Below are positions 1 through 11,497 of a stretch of 64,000 bases of DNA, piece after piece (within the stretch, counting starts at the first letter, position 1; every line of letters starts with the position of its first letter). Below the pieces are notes generated by a model, which saw only the letters and a program-made list of their open reading frames with translations, made no database searches and had not been told where the DNA came from. The stretch is from contig CM041465.1 in assembly GCA_023213395.1 (NCBI GenBank), positions 232,879,741-232,943,740 on the forward strand, in the 5' to 3' direction. Made by a program: the position numbers and the translations under genes. This DNA comes from Cycas panzhihuaensis (taxonomy: Eukaryota > Cycadophyta).

Positions 1-6
1 TATACA

Positions 7-45
<39 letters not shown>

Positions 46-132
46 CTGCGGTCGTGTTTACTAACACAGACGTGTTATATAAGTTACATAAATACGACTT
101 TCGCTATTGTGTATATATATATATATATATAT
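1..132. repeat. Simple repeats (TC)n/(TA)n
   Basis: A run of CT dinucleotides passes directly into a run of TA dinucleotides at about 8-46, and a second pure TA run lies at about 111-132. These are ordinary microsatellites with no coding content. They may be copy-number variable between individuals. Confidence 0.9.
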
Positions 133-1226
133 GATTAATTCCCAACGTTACCTGTAGAAACATACATAATTAACCTACGTTGTTGTCAATGTATATTCTC
201 AATCAAGCTATTGACTAATCAGCCGCTGGAAATCGTTGAATCATAGTCGCCATTAAAATTCATAGCAACAGTCCACCGCCTTGTGCTAATCCTAACGTTT
301 CTTGCAACTTCGATTGCAGATTAGCGAATCACGGATAAGAGTTGCGCCTACGATTTAATCTTAATTGATAGCAGTTGATTTTGTATTGCAATCACGCTAA
401 ATAGTTGCTCATTGGTTATCCTATCATCATCACTGAAAACACATATGACCGTTCACTCCATTAGCCTGCATACATATTGGCACTTAATAATAAGAATCAA
501 CAATTTACAATAAACATATAATACTCGTATTTATTTCTCTCAAAGTCATCTTACTTGACTTAATAATACAAACACAAACCATAAGAAATAATAATCGAGT
601 CAATTTACATACATTGCATTGTTTCACATATATACACCTTTCCCTGTTATATATTATATAATATTGCAAGAAGGCAATTTTATACCCAACACTTTGGCAC
701 ATATATAGCAATCTCAAGAAGTGATTCAAAGTAGTTGGCTTCTATTAATGGAAAAATAGTTTATCATTTCATTTCATATTGGATTGGCCCAAGAACAAAT
801 AGCTTATTGATTCATTTAATATTTTTATCTTCTTAGATGTGTGCTTACACCCATAGCCATCAACACCACAAAAGCTAAATTATCATAAGATTTAAAGTAT
901 AATACAAATTAGAATATTCTCTAAATAAAAAGGAAGGTCTAATTGCTAGGAAGATTAATATCAGCTGACAAAAGAGTGGGGATTCAAGATTAAAGATTAT
1001 ACCAAATGATATAGATTATCTACACAGATAATGCACTATTATAATTGTGTAGACTACAACACAACACTCTAAGACAATTAATTATAAGGTTTCCATACTC
1101 TCATCTTCTTGTCTCCTAAAACTACAAGACTGGTTGCTAGCTTGTTTGTTCCCATAACGTTGTTGCATACACCATTGTTGACATTTTATATAATGTTAAT
1201 AAGATAGTCAAAAACGAGGCAAGAAA
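133..1226. other. AT-rich stretch with no recognised gene
   Basis: I see no protein motif, LTR terminus, PBS or RNA gene here on either strand. Open frames are short and AT-driven. If the LTR at 13116-13359 belongs to an element that contains the BRCT segment, this stretch would be internal to that element. Confidence 0.6.
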
Positions 1227-1530
1227 ATGGGACTATTATTCCATGGAGTAAGATTTGTGTTAGTAGGATTTAACCCTACAACATAAGACAAATATGCAAC
1301 AGACCTTGTATACCATGGGGCTTTCAATGCAAGACGTTATAATGCAACTTGTACTCACGTTATTGTCTATCGGTTATCATATTATAATCCTATTTGTATT
1401 ATGGCTAGGAAGGATGGAAAGGCACTGGTTACACACTTTTGGATTGCGAATAGTTTGGCCAGTGGAGCACTTGTAGATACTGATAAGATATTGTATAATC
1501 CTGTAAGAAATATGATGGGCATTCTTGGTA
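1227..1530 (+). pseudogene. BRCT-domain protein fragment, 5' part
   Basis: From the ATG at 1227 the frame reads a tandem-BRCT-like segment with the landmarks GVRFVLVGFNP, YNATCTHVIV and DGKALVTHFWIANSL. The spacing and the Trp near the domain end fit the BRCT fold of plant proteins of the At4g02110 type, which are nuclear and linked to DNA-damage signalling. A TAA at 1284-1286 interrupts the frame early, so this copy is probably a pseudogene unless translation starts later. The frame runs without further stops to 1530, where element M is inserted. It resumes in the same register at 11600. The assignment to the BRCT family is firm; the orthology is from memory and less certain. Confidence 0.72.
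1526..1530. repeat. Target site duplication of element M, left copy (tggta)
   Basis: The five bases before the left LTR, tggta, are repeated exactly at 11595-11599 after the right LTR end. This defines element M as one insertion of about 10 kb. Confidence 0.92.
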
Positions 1531-2078
1531 TGTAGCAACCTTACAGAATTCTTCTAATAGATTTTATAGAAATAGACAAAATATCCACCAAATGCACTTG
1601 CAAAATACCCAATCAAGAGAGCAATAATACAAATCCACTTGAATACAAATATAAAATGGTATGAAATGAATATAAAGTAATAGATACAACGTTACCAAAA
1701 GATCCCGCAAATTACTGACGATAAAGAATCCCTCTTCGAGGCGAGGTTCCCTCCACAAAGCTTCTCAAAAGGGCCGAAAATACTGCAGTCCAAGACTTCT
1801 TCTTCTTCGATGATGAAATGAGGCCGCAAATCCTCCTTAAATAGGCGGCCAACGGATAGCAATAGAAGTCGGCCAGAAAAGATGATATTATTCTTAATAT
1901 TGCACCAATAGAAGTCGGCCAGGACTTCTCCAAAAACTGGCAGGCCAACTTTAAATGGTCATAACTTTTGATACAAATGTCAGAATTAACTTTAAATCGA
2001 ATTTGTTGGAATCGGATTCGAGAGCTTTGATTTGAATGGTCATATGCTATACTTTTGACCATATTTTGGAATGCTACA
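1531..2078 (-). repeat. 3' LTR of element M (548 bp)
   Basis: It begins tgtagcaacc and ends ggaatgctaca in plus coordinates. It matches 3601-4050 plus 11498-11594 and the copy at 19130-19675. Read on the minus strand, the U3 end starts TGTAGCATTCCAAA, an end shared with the gypsy LTR at 57504. Confidence 0.92.
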
Positions 2079-2093
2079 ATTCCCCTTCCCTTA
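2079..2093 (-). other. Polypurine tract of element M
   Basis: A pyrimidine run on the plus strand (ttccccttccctt) directly abuts the LTR. On the minus strand it is the purine tract that primes plus-strand DNA synthesis, which fixes the orientation of M. Confidence 0.82.
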
Positions 2094-3586
2094 AAATAAT
2101 ACTTCGCCCTCGAAGTATTGAGAAATGCTTGTAGCTCGGTCTAATCTTCCAACCACCTCCGGCTAGATCCTGTAGGTCATGAAGATTTCCCTTGATCTTG
2201 TGTCTTCTTTGCGGTTGTACTGACAAGCATCTTGAATTTGCCGATGTTTGTTCTTGGAACCAGGTACCTGTGACGCCTTGTTCTGAATTGAAAGGATCCT
2301 GGAACTTATGAGGTATCTCAAATGTCTTATCTTGGTCTTGCCTTGCATTTGCACCTTTTGTTTCCAAATGGGATGGATTTTGGAAAAAGACGTGAAGGCG
2401 TTGGGAACAAAATTGATTGTGAGGGTTAAGGATTGATGATTGCCTATTGTAGGAAAAAGAAAAGGAGGACTTGTGAACTAAGATCAAGCATAGCTTTGAA
2501 GCTATAGAAGGAAAGGATAAAATTTGGAATATGTCTTGGATGGAGATGTAAGTTCGTATAAGTTTTGTTGAACCATAACTCTTTTTGGGAGAGAAAGATG
2601 GATGGGGGATTAGTGATAGAGGTTCTTTATGAAAAAAAGATTTTAATAGGTTTGTAGAATTGGTATTCAAATAAAAGAAAAGATTTAATGGAAAAAGACA
2701 ATATTGATAATATGGAATTGAAGAGGCATGGAAAAAATTAGACTGGGTTTTGTAAGAGATAATACTAAGAGGTGAAACCTGACAAACAGATTAAAGTTGA
2801 AGGTTGTCCTGTTGAGGATTGTTTATAGGGGTTAAAGGAGTAGGTGAATAAAGAGACGGACTAGGGTTACAGAGAGGAATTAGAATTTGACCTACGAAAA
2901 AACTAAGGTTAGGAAAATTAGGAGCATGGCTAACTATAGGTTGAGGAGAGAAGGGCTCTTGTATTGCTATTGAACTAGGGAAAGAGAGAGGACATACAAA
3001 ACTACTGAACAAAATGTGCATGTGCAATGCAGGATCAATGGGTACCTTGCATGAGATTTGTTGAGAAAAATTTGCTTGTTCTTCATTGTCTTTGTACTGC
3101 TCTTGTGTAACTTCACCTTGGATTTCCTCTCTGATATTGAAATGAGACTCTTCTGTTGCTTGTGCATGCTCCAAGTCTTCTACATCGTCATATTGTTTTC
3201 TCTGGGCTAGATCTCGTTCTAGCACTTGCAAAACCTCTAGGATCTCCTCATCAATAATGTCTTCTTCTTGCCCTTCCTTATCTGCTTGAACCTCACCCTG
3301 CTTATGTTCTTTAAAAGCTGTGGTAGCCGCCTCTGAAAATTGGTACCATAGAAAAGGTTCTTTAGCCTAATTAATGAACCACTCATAAGCTTGTCCATTC
3401 AATATCATTTCTAATAATGGTCCATATTCTTCCATTTCTGTATCAGACGTAAACTCAAAATCTTCTATCCATATTTTCATGCCCTCGTAATCCTCTAAAT
3501 TAAAAATCATCTCCATTTTTTCTCAGGCTTTATATGTTCCACGTGTTCTTCTCATGTTCTACTTTGCCCTTTTCCTTTGAAACGAA
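2094..3586 (-). pseudogene. Gag-like frame of element M
   Basis: Reading minus from about 3540, the frame has an acidic segment (MEMIFNLEDYEGMKIWIEDF) followed by EEYGPLLEMILNGQAYEWF, which is gypsy-gag-like. An in-frame TAA follows at about 3368. Next come a Glu/Gln-rich stretch and a Pro/Ser-rich tail to about 2791. A second open stretch, 2074-2670, is basic and Ser-rich and runs into the PPT, with no recognisable domain. There is no zinc knuckle and no protease motif. The match to gag is weak at residue level and rests mostly on position between PBS and PPT. Confidence 0.5.
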
Positions 3587-3598
3587 GCTCTGATACCA
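3587..3598 (-). other. Primer binding site of element M (initiator Met tRNA)
   Basis: The minus strand reads tggtatcagagc, complementary to the 3' end of plant initiator tRNA-Met. Two bases separate it from the 5' LTR that begins at 3601. Confidence 0.9.
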
Positions 3599-3600
3599 CT

Positions 3601-4050
3601 TGTAGCAACCTTACAGAATTCTTCTAATAGATTTTATAGAAATAGACAAAATATCCACCAAATGCACTTGCAAAATACCCAATCAAGAGAGCAATAATAC
3701 AAATCCACTTGAATACAAATATAAAATGGTATGAAATGAATATAAAGTAATAGATACAATGTTACCAAAAGATCCATAATTATCGACGATAAAGAATCCC
3801 TCTTGAGGCGAGGTTCCCTCCACAAAGCTTCTCAAAGGGCGAAAATCTGCGGTCAAGACTTCTTCTTCTTCGATGATGAAATGAGGCCGCAAATCCTCCT
3901 TAAATAGGCGGCCAACGGATAGCAATAGAAGTCGGCCAGAAAAGATGATATTATTCTTAATATTGCACCAATAGAAGTCGGCCAGGACTTCTCCAAAAAC
4001 TGGCAGGCCAACTTTAAATGGTCATAACTTTTGATACAGATGTCAGAATT
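3601..4050 (-). repeat. 5' LTR of element M, first segment
   Basis: It is nearly collinear with 1531-1985 and breaks off at cagaatt, where copia A begins. The remaining part is at 11498-11594. Confidence 0.9.
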
Positions 4051-4593
4051 TGTTAAACCTCATGGTTTACCTTATGTTTATAATGTTAAGCTAATGTATT
4101 TTCTATTCTTGTATTATGTGTGCACTTTAGCACTTTTGTACTTTAGGTGTAACTTTATCACTTAAGTGATAAAGTACACACCCACTTTATGTCTAGTGAC
4201 ATAACGTTGTAACTTAAGGGTCAAATGACCCCCTTGCACTTTTGCTCACATGAGCTCCCAATGGACACTTGTCCTACATGCAAGTATGCATTGCATGATT
4301 GACACTTGTCAATCATGCAATGCCTAACCTTGCCTCATCTTCTTCTATTTAAAGAGGCCTCTCTTCATTGTTGCTCATCTTGAGAGGAGGAGCTCATTGT
4401 TATTCTGTCAGTTTGCTAATCAAGCTGAAGCATTCTTTGGTGGTTGGACTAATTCCACCCCCCCCATTTCTGGTATCTTGATCTTGCTCCTATTTCTGTT
4501 TGTGTTCTTTATGTTTCATGCTTTCATGCATTTGTAGTATTGTGCTTGTACTTATGATCTTGGGACTAATGTGGCCTAATGCCCATTTTCACA
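4051..4593 (+). repeat. 5' LTR of copia A (543 bp)
   Basis: It starts tgttaaacct and ends ttttcaca. It matches 10961-11497 with scattered substitutions and short indels, for example around 4445-4490, so the insertion is not recent. The same U3 start (tgttaaa) and an internal palindrome, atcacttaagtgat, mark this copia family in A, B and C. Confidence 0.92.
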
Positions 4594-4595
4594 TT

Positions 4596-4607
4596 TGGTA
4601 TCAGAGC
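4596..4607 (+). other. Primer binding site of copia A
   Basis: tggtatcagagc, the initiator-Met complement, lies two bases after the LTR end. Confidence 0.92.
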
Positions 4608-6798
4608 TGAAAGGTTTCTGAACTTAGTTTGTTTCAGCACTGTTAGTTTATTATCTTTGTCATCTGTTCTTGAAATCTGTGCACTGGACTATCCTCTGTC
4701 CCTGCACTTGAAGAAGCCCATTTCTGCGCATTTCTGGACTTGCATGCAAGGTCTGTTCAACCATTTCTGAAGAGGATTCAAGGAGCCCAGTCAGCAAGCA
4801 GCTCCAGCCCAGTCAAGGCACTACCAAGTTTGCTCTCTACCAACTCAAGATCGGTCATTTTATGCCGGCTCGCTGTCATTTCAAGCTTCAAACTGCCAAC
4901 TCAGCATTGAGAAAATCAGCTGGGCGGTCTTCAAGCGCCAACTCAAGATTGAGAAAATCAATCGATGCCTTCAAGCGCCAACTCAAGACTTAGCACAAAT
5001 ACATGTAATCAGGCAAAGACTAGCTCAACGGTGCACGCACCAATCGCCCTCTCACTTTGCCGATTGTCATCGCCCTCTCGGTGCCAATCAAGATTTCACC
5101 GTCTTGAAGTCGGCACTGACCAATCGCCCTCTCACCTTTGCCGGTATCGCTGAAGTCGGCACACCAATGCCTTCTCACGGTATCGCCCTCTTAGCAGGCC
5201 CGGTCGACTCATTCTTGATTAGCACTTAGCACAACTCGGCGAGTGCCACATCATCACAAGGGCCAAGACTTTCCAACTCAGCATTCTGTCCAGGCATTAC
5301 ACTGCCAACTCAGCAGAGTGCCACATCATCACAGTGCACAGTCATCTACAAGAGACAGTCATCACACAGTTCTCAAAAGCTCGGCTCGGCTCGGCTCATT
5401 GCTGAAGTCAAGACTCGCCGCATCATCTCAAAAGCTGCCAACTTTTCTTCACAACTTAACTCGGCTCTAGCGGTTAACTCGGCACTGCTTTGCTCGAGCA
5501 GTGCCAACTCAACTCCGCCTTGATCGGCTCACCGAATCAAACAAGATTGAAAAATCAATCTCTTGATAGCATATTTTGCCCATTTGCTCATGAGAATCAA
5601 ATTTTTTTTTAAGGTTTTAAGAGAATTTTTTACTTAAATTTCTCAAGGGGGGAATCTTAAAAGACTTTAAGTCTTTATAGCTGGGCCTACTTAAAATTTT
5701 TTTTACAGACATTGGCAGTCTTGATTACCTTAAGAAATCTGTTTTCTTTTAGTGAGATTTAATCTCACTTATAAAGTCCTTTTAAGTGGTTCTTAAAAGT
5801 ACCTTTTTGTACTTACTGTTTTAAGCTCTTTTAGCACACTTGCATGCTATTAAAGCATCATTGAGCTTAATTAATGTAATCAAAAGGCATATCTACATTG
5901 TAAAGGTGAAGAAAATTACCACCTAACTTCATTTTTTGGCACCTTGCATGGTGACCTTGGCCTTCTTAAGTTCAAAAAGGGGAAGGCTCATTGTGAAACT
6001 TAATAAAATCACAATTTTCTTGTTGGATTGTTGAGACATTTAAGTCTCAACAATTTCTTGATGGAGTTTGTGTTGGCTTTGGAGCATTTCTTGAGTACAC
6101 CTTTCTTGTGGCTTCATCACTTCATCAGATTTTGAAGGTTAAAAGGAACCCTCTTTTGTTGTCATCAAAGGTTCCTTACATCATTTTCTTTTAAGTACTC
6201 AAAGTACTTTATCATTGTACTCAAGCATACATAGCACCTCACTTGGATCATAAAGCACTTGAAATCTGTTTTGTGCTCATTCTTCCATTGCTTCTTAAGA
6301 AGCATTCTTTGTAAGCCAAAAAGGCATAAAAATCCAAGTAAGAAGACATTAAAAATTCACTTAGACTTGTTTAAAAGTGAATTTAAAATCTGTTGGAGAG
6401 GCTCGAAAAAGGTTCAAACCTTGCCTCTAAATTAACCTTAAGCTTGGTGCATTCCCTAGGGGACCAACCGACCGCATTGGTTAGTGCGACAATTAAGGTT
6501 GCTTGAGGGAAAGGAGGTTCGAAAAGGGTGTTATTGTGAATCCCGGGGAAAGCATGGTGCGTCCATGCGGATCAACCCTACACCTTGTCCTAGATTTAAC
6601 TTGGTCAACATTTGGATCTTCTCTATAAGATCAAGTTGGACCAACTCTATAGCCTAGTCCTCCACCCTCATCATTCCATTCGGTTGTTGGATCTTCTAGT
6701 AAGATCATGGTATTGGTCTTGTTAGAAGGTGGAACTTAAGCGGCAAGCTTTGAGTTTCCAAGTTATCTGCTAGCTTCAAGTGTTAATCAAGTGGAAAG
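4608..6798 (+). other. Non-coding leader of copia A
   Basis: About 2.2 kb lies between the PBS and gag, long for a copia element. The part at about 4770-5560 is richer in C and G and has reiterated phrases such as gccaactcaagattgagaaaatcaa and gtgccacatcatcaca. It is not found in the leaders of C or D. The part at 5580-6798 is shared with B and D, inverted there. It includes the phrase ggcaccttgcatggtgacc at about 5938 and a segment at about 6440-6780, just upstream of gag, that recurs in all copies. Confidence 0.75.
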
Positions 6799-7840
6799 AT
6801 GGCTGCCATACATATGCTTAATGCATGTACCATAAGGCTAACGGGGCAATCAAATTATCAAGAATGAAAAAGAATCACAAAGAATCTCTTGATAATGAAT
6901 GAGTTTTGGGGATATGTTTCTGGAAGAATCCCCAATCCTACACTTGTGGTTAATAATAATCAACCTGCACCTGTGGATGTTGAACTTGTTGTTGCATGGG
7001 AGGCCAAAGACGAAATTGCTTTGGCATTCATTCGTATGGTTGTGCACATAAATGTAGACCAAAATATTTCTTCTGCACAATCTTCTAAAGAAGCATGGGA
7101 CACATTGTCCTCTTTGTATGAAAGGCGAGATGAAGCTCACATTTTGATGATAAAAGCAAAATTGTACTCTATCAAATTTGTAAAGCCAATGTCGGCATTC
7201 TTGTCCTCCATTAAGGAGGTTTGTAATGAATTAAATACTTTAGGTAGTCCAGCTACAAGAGATGAAATCATAGCCTCCATCATAAAAGCATTACTAAAGG
7301 ACTACAACGGCTTTATATCATCAACTACACGAGATGGTTCACTAAGGGAGATGACATTCAATGTACTTGAAAGCTTATTGCTTCAAGAAGAACAAATTTA
7401 TGCTAAGGATAATGAAGAACCATCTACAACAGGTGCTTTCACAGCAAAGGCAAAGGCAAATCAAAAATCCAAAACTGCATTCACAAAGCAGTTTGGAAAT
7501 ATGAACATTGGATCTTCCAAGTCCAATGTCGTATGCCATTATTGTGGCAAACCTGGCCACATTGCACCTAAGTGCAGAAAGAAGCAAGCGGATCTTCGAA
7601 GACAACAAAGATGGCGTACCACGTGGTCAAAGACAACAATGACCCACGACATCAGTTTCAACAAAGGTTCCAACAATGATCGGATCGGTAATCCCCCTCA
7701 ACCAAATCGAGGTGCTTATCGAGGAGGTCCAAGAGGTGGGGGGGGTCAAAGAGGTGGCTACCAACGCCATTTTAATCGGTTGCCAATGAAGACAAACTAC
7801 TTTGTGCATACCAATCATGCAACATTGACAACACTTGGAT
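6799..7840 (+). pseudogene. Copia A gag (UBN2 family plus zinc knuckle)
   Basis: The ATG at 6799 opens MAAIHMLNACTIRLTGQ, the standard start of this family's gag. A TGA replaces a Trp codon at 6865-6867. After it the frame is open to about 7840 with EAWDTLSSLYERRDEA and VCNELNTLGSPATRDE, typical of the UBN2 gag domain. An intact CCHC zinc knuckle, CHYCGKPGHIAPKC, lies at 7534-7575, and a Gly/Arg-rich tail follows. Gag forms the cytoplasmic particle that packages element RNA. One early stop and a frameshift before protease make it non-functional. Confidence 0.88.
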
Positions 7841-9080
7841 TGTCGATTCAGGAGCTTCTTGACATATGACAGGGAGTGAAGAACTCCTATGCAACATCAA
7901 GGAAGGTAAAGGTCAATCAGTGACCTTTGGAAACGCTGAATCAGTTGAGATTTCAGGAATAGGCACAATAGCTCCTTTTCATTCTCCTCAAAATCCTTCC
8001 TCATCATTTCCGAACAGTGATGCCTACTTCATTCCTTCTATGGAGAAGAACTTGCTATCTGTTAGCCAGTTGAACAAGCAACACATGAGCGTACTATTTA
8101 AAAATGGGAAATGTGTCATTTGTGACAAAGATGATCAGATCGTAGCTGTAGCCTACGAGGATCAAGGTCTTTATAAGTTAGATGCCAATAATATTACTCT
8201 TGATTCTGCTTACTCTGGTTCCACATCTTTGTCAAAAATTCAGTTATGGCATCAACGTCTAGGACATTTAAGCCTAGACAATCGAAGCGGATGATAAACA
8301 AAAGCATGGTGTATGGGCTTCCAAAGATGTATGGTTCAAAATGTCTTTCGAAGCTTGCATAATGGGGACACAACATCGGTGCCTTTTCCTAAAGGCAAAG
8401 CATGGCGTGCATCTTATCCTTTGCAATTAGTTCACTCGGACTTGTGTGGACCCATGTCCACCAATCCTTTGGAGGAGCATTGTACTACATATCTTTTATT
8501 GATGACTTCTCTCACAAAGTGCGGGTCTACTTCATAAAGCAAAATCGAAGCCTTCTCCAAGTTCAAAGAGTTCAAGGCGGAAGTAGAAAATGAATCAGCT
8601 ACTCAATTGGCACATTAAGGTCGATAATGGAGGTGAATTCACTTCAAATGAATTCAACCAATTTTGCAAGGATAATGGAATTCGAGACAACTCACGACTC
8701 CTCATACTCCTCGGCAAAATGGAGTCTCAGAGGATGAATAGAACTTTGGCTAATAAAGCCAAAACAATGATGCATGCAAAAGGGCTTCCAAGAGCTTCTT
8801 TGGGCGAAGCATTTCATCTGACTGACCTATGTGGCCAATCAAGTCCTACAACAACGATCCGATATCACACACGAGGAGGCATGGTTTGGAAAGAAGCCAA
8901 CTATCGACCATTTGAGGACATTCGGTGTCTGCGTATATGCACATACCGGATCGACAAGAACAAAGTTGGACAAACATAGCCTCAAATGCATCTTTGTAGG
9001 ATATGCAATCCATAGCAAAGCCTACAAGTTGTATGATCCGATTGGGAGAAAATGCATCTCTCAAGAGATGTAATCTTTGT
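7841..9080 (+). pseudogene. Copia A protease and integrase
   Basis: The aspartic-protease motif DSGAS lies at 7845-7859, but the next codon is TGA, probably a decayed Arg codon. GAG-pre-integrase follows at about 8180-8400 with LWHQRLGHLSLDN. Integrase follows with VHSDLCGP (first Asp), VDNGGEFTSNEF (second Asp) and the C-terminal phrase HSLKCIFVGYAIHSKAYKLYDP at about 8980. The catalytic Glu region near 8730 is distorted by a short deletion and reads SQRMNRT rather than SERMNRT. Frame changes occur near 7865, 8300, 8590 and 8830. Confidence 0.88.
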
Positions 9081-9430
9081 TGAGGATGATAAAAAGAGTT
9101 GGATATGGCATCAATCCAACCCCCATTGACAAAGGGAAAAAGATTGTTGAGGACTTCCTTCCCTCAATCTTATACACCATGTTCTTCATCCGCACCTCAC
9201 GTACCATCTACTTCATCTTCATCTGCTCCACTTGAACCTTCCACTTCATCTTACATTACTCCCGCACTTAGACCGGAAGATATTGAGGTTCATGCCACAT
9301 CATTTCATAAGTTACCTAAGTGGTACACTCAAGCAGTGCAGGATGGTCATATCATTGAAGGGAAAGCGTCCATCAAAGTATCGGCGACAAACAAACTTTG
9401 CACTTATGGTGAAGTGCTTTCTATTGATGA
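9081..9430 (+). pseudogene. Copia A integrase-RT linker
   Basis: A Ser/Pro/Thr-rich stretch (SSSAPLEPSTSS and similar) joins integrase to RT, then PEDIEVHATSFHKLPKWYTQAVQDG leads into the RT. The lysine-rich start and low-complexity middle match the linker of C at 26880-27060. Confidence 0.75.
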
Positions 9431-10115
9431 GCCTACTACCTTTGCGGAGGCTTCACAAAGTGATAGTTGGAAAGGCGCCATGGATGAGGAGATTCACTCC
9501 ATTCACAAGAATGGTACTTGGGACTTGGTCGAATTGCCTCCACACAAGCAGCAATCGGTTGTAAATGGGTCTACAAGACCAAATTCCATTCGATGGGACA
9601 CTCAAGCGACGAAAGCAAGACTTGTATCAAAGGAGTTCAAACAAAAGGAAGTAGTTGTTTACGAGGAGACCTTTGCACTGTAGCAAACATGAACACCATC
9701 GGACTTCTCTTGGCCTTAGGCGCACAATGCAAATGGCAGTATATCGAGATGGACGTGAAGAGCGCCTTCCTCAACGACGATCTTCAAGAGGAGGTATACT
9801 TGGAGCAACCTCATGGTTACAAGGAACAAGGCAAGGAGCATTTGGTATGTCGCCTCAAGAAGGCTTTGTATGGCTTGAAGCAAGCTCCTAGGGCATGGTA
9901 CGCAAAAATCGATGAATACTTTTTGAGACATGGGTTTCATCGATCCACATCTGATCCAAACTTGTACTTCAAACATGAACATCACCATGTCATTTATATT
10001 GCCTTGTATGTAGATGACTTAGTGATCACGGGTGATGACACTAAGCTCATCAATGTTCTCCAGGATGATTTGAAGAGAAGTTTTGAGATGGTGATCTTGG
10101 ACTTCTCCATTACTT
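9431..10115 (+). pseudogene. Copia A reverse transcriptase
   Basis: RT motifs in order are SWKGAMDEEIHSIHKNGTWDLVELP, IEMDVKSAFLNDDLQEEVYLEQP at about 9745 (first catalytic Asp in FLN context) and LYVDDLVITGDD at about 10005, the YVDD active site. Frame changes near 9550 and 9680 break the polypeptide, so the enzyme cannot be made. The family makes cDNA from element RNA in cytoplasmic particles. Confidence 0.9.
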
Positions 10116-10935
10116 TCTAGGCTTTGAGGTATGGCGTGACGGGCTATATCTTCATTTCCCAAGCAAAATATTCTTGGGACATCTTGCGAGATTCGGGATG
10201 CACGATGCAAGGCAGCGCCTACACCCATGGAGAATCGGCACCAAGCTTTCTCTTAATGAGGAAGGCGAACCAGCAATTCCCTCTTTATCGACAGTTGATT
10301 GGTAGCTTGATATATCTCACCAACACTCGTCCAGACATCTCATTTGCAGTTGGGATTTGCTCCCGCTTCATGTCTCAACCCAATCAGAAGCATTGGCAAG
10401 CAACAAAACGCATACTCAAGTGTATGAAAGGAACATTGCAGCTTGGACTTGAGTATGTACATAAGGAGAGCTTCACTTTGGAGGGGTTTTCTGATTCTGA
10501 TTGGGCAGGATGCCAGGATAGCAGGAAATCTACCTCGGGTTACTGTTTCACCCTTGGTTCGGAATGTTTCATGGAGTTGCAAGAAGCAACCAATTGTTAC
10601 CTTGTCCTCCATCGAAGCAGTACAAAGTCTGCGATCAGCAGCGACTTGTGAGGCTATCCGCTCGGCCGGATTCTTGGTGAGCTTGGATTTCAGCAGCAGC
10701 AGCCGACCAGCATTCATTGTGACAATCAGAGTGTCCTCAAGCTAACTAAGAATCCAGTTTTCCACGCACGGACCAAGCATATTGAAGTTCACCACCATTT
10801 CATCAGGGAGCATGTACACAGTGGTGAGATCACACTTCAATATCGACCAACGGAGCAGCAGACGACAGATATCTTTACCAAGCCACTTGGTAGAGACAAA
10901 TTTGTAAAATTTAGAGATGGTATTGGAGTCTGACT
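10116..10935 (+). pseudogene. Copia A RNase H region
   Basis: The segment carries QLIGSLIYLTNTRPDISFAVGICSRF, DSDWAGCQDSRKSTSGYCF and TTDIFTKPLGRDKF, the usual succession in copia RNase H. A stop at about 10118 separates it from the RT and there are further frameshifts near 10580 and 10740. The element's coding part ends at about 10932, shortly before the PPT. Confidence 0.88.
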
Positions 10936-10951
10936 CAACATTATAAACAAT

Positions 10952-10960
10952 AAGGAGGGG
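10952..10960 (+). other. Polypurine tract of copia A
   Basis: aaggagggg directly precedes the 3' LTR at 10961. Confidence 0.88.
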
Positions 10961-11497
10961 TGTTAAACCTCATGGTTTACCTTATGTTTATAATGTTAAG
11001 CTAATGTATTTTCTATTCTTGTATTATGTGTGCACTTTTGCACTTTTGTACTTTAGGTGTAACTTTATCACTTAAGTGATAAAGTACACACTCACTTTAT
11101 GTCTAGTGACATAACGTTGTAACTTAAGGGTCAAATGACCCCCTTGCACTTTTGCTCACATGAGCTCCCAATGGACACTTGTCCTACATGCAAGCATGCA
11201 TTACATGATTGACACTTGTCAATCATGCAATAGCCTTTGGCCTCTCATCTTCTTCTATTTAAAGAGGCCTCTCTTCATTGTTGCTCATCTTGAGAGGAGG
11301 AGCTCATTGTTATTCTCGGTTTGCTAATCAAGTCAAGCATTCTTTGGTGGTTGGACTAATTCCAACCCCCATTCTGAGTATCTTGATCTTGCTCCTATTT
11401 ACTTTGTGTTCTTTATGTTTCATGCTTTCATGCATTTGTAGTATTGTGCTTGTACTTATGATCTTGGGACTAATGTGGCCTAATGCCCATTTTCACA
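10961..11497 (+). repeat. 3' LTR of copia A (537 bp)
   Basis: Same ends as 4051-4593. It is followed by taatt and then by the rest of the M LTR. Confidence 0.92.

Larger units (their letters stand above)
4051..11497 (+). mobile_element. Ty1/copia element A (about 7.45 kb), nested in the LTR of M
   Basis: A full-length but coding-defective copia: 5' LTR 4051-4593, PBS 4596-4607, a leader of about 2.2 kb, gag, protease, integrase, RT and RNase H in copia order, PPT 10952-10960, and 3' LTR 10961-11497. The flanks read gaatt on the left and taatt on the right, a 5-bp TSD with one mismatch. The host sequence across the empty site is seen in the related LTR near 19580. Several stops and frameshifts show it is inactive. 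Confidence 0.93.

Noticed and set aside
1-132. AT-rich dinucleotide runs as an origin or matrix attachment site
   Set aside because: Only simple microsatellites are seen; there is no further support.
4594-4610. tggtatcagagct resembling part of a tRNA gene
   Set aside because: It is the primer binding site, complementary to the tRNA 3' end, next to an LTR. No cloverleaf can be formed around it. The same applies at 3587, 22080 and 43042.
4579-5470. Plus-strand frames in the leader of copia A as host exons
   Set aside because: Low-complexity Ser/His-rich translations of repeat-rich leader DNA, with no splice sites or domain.
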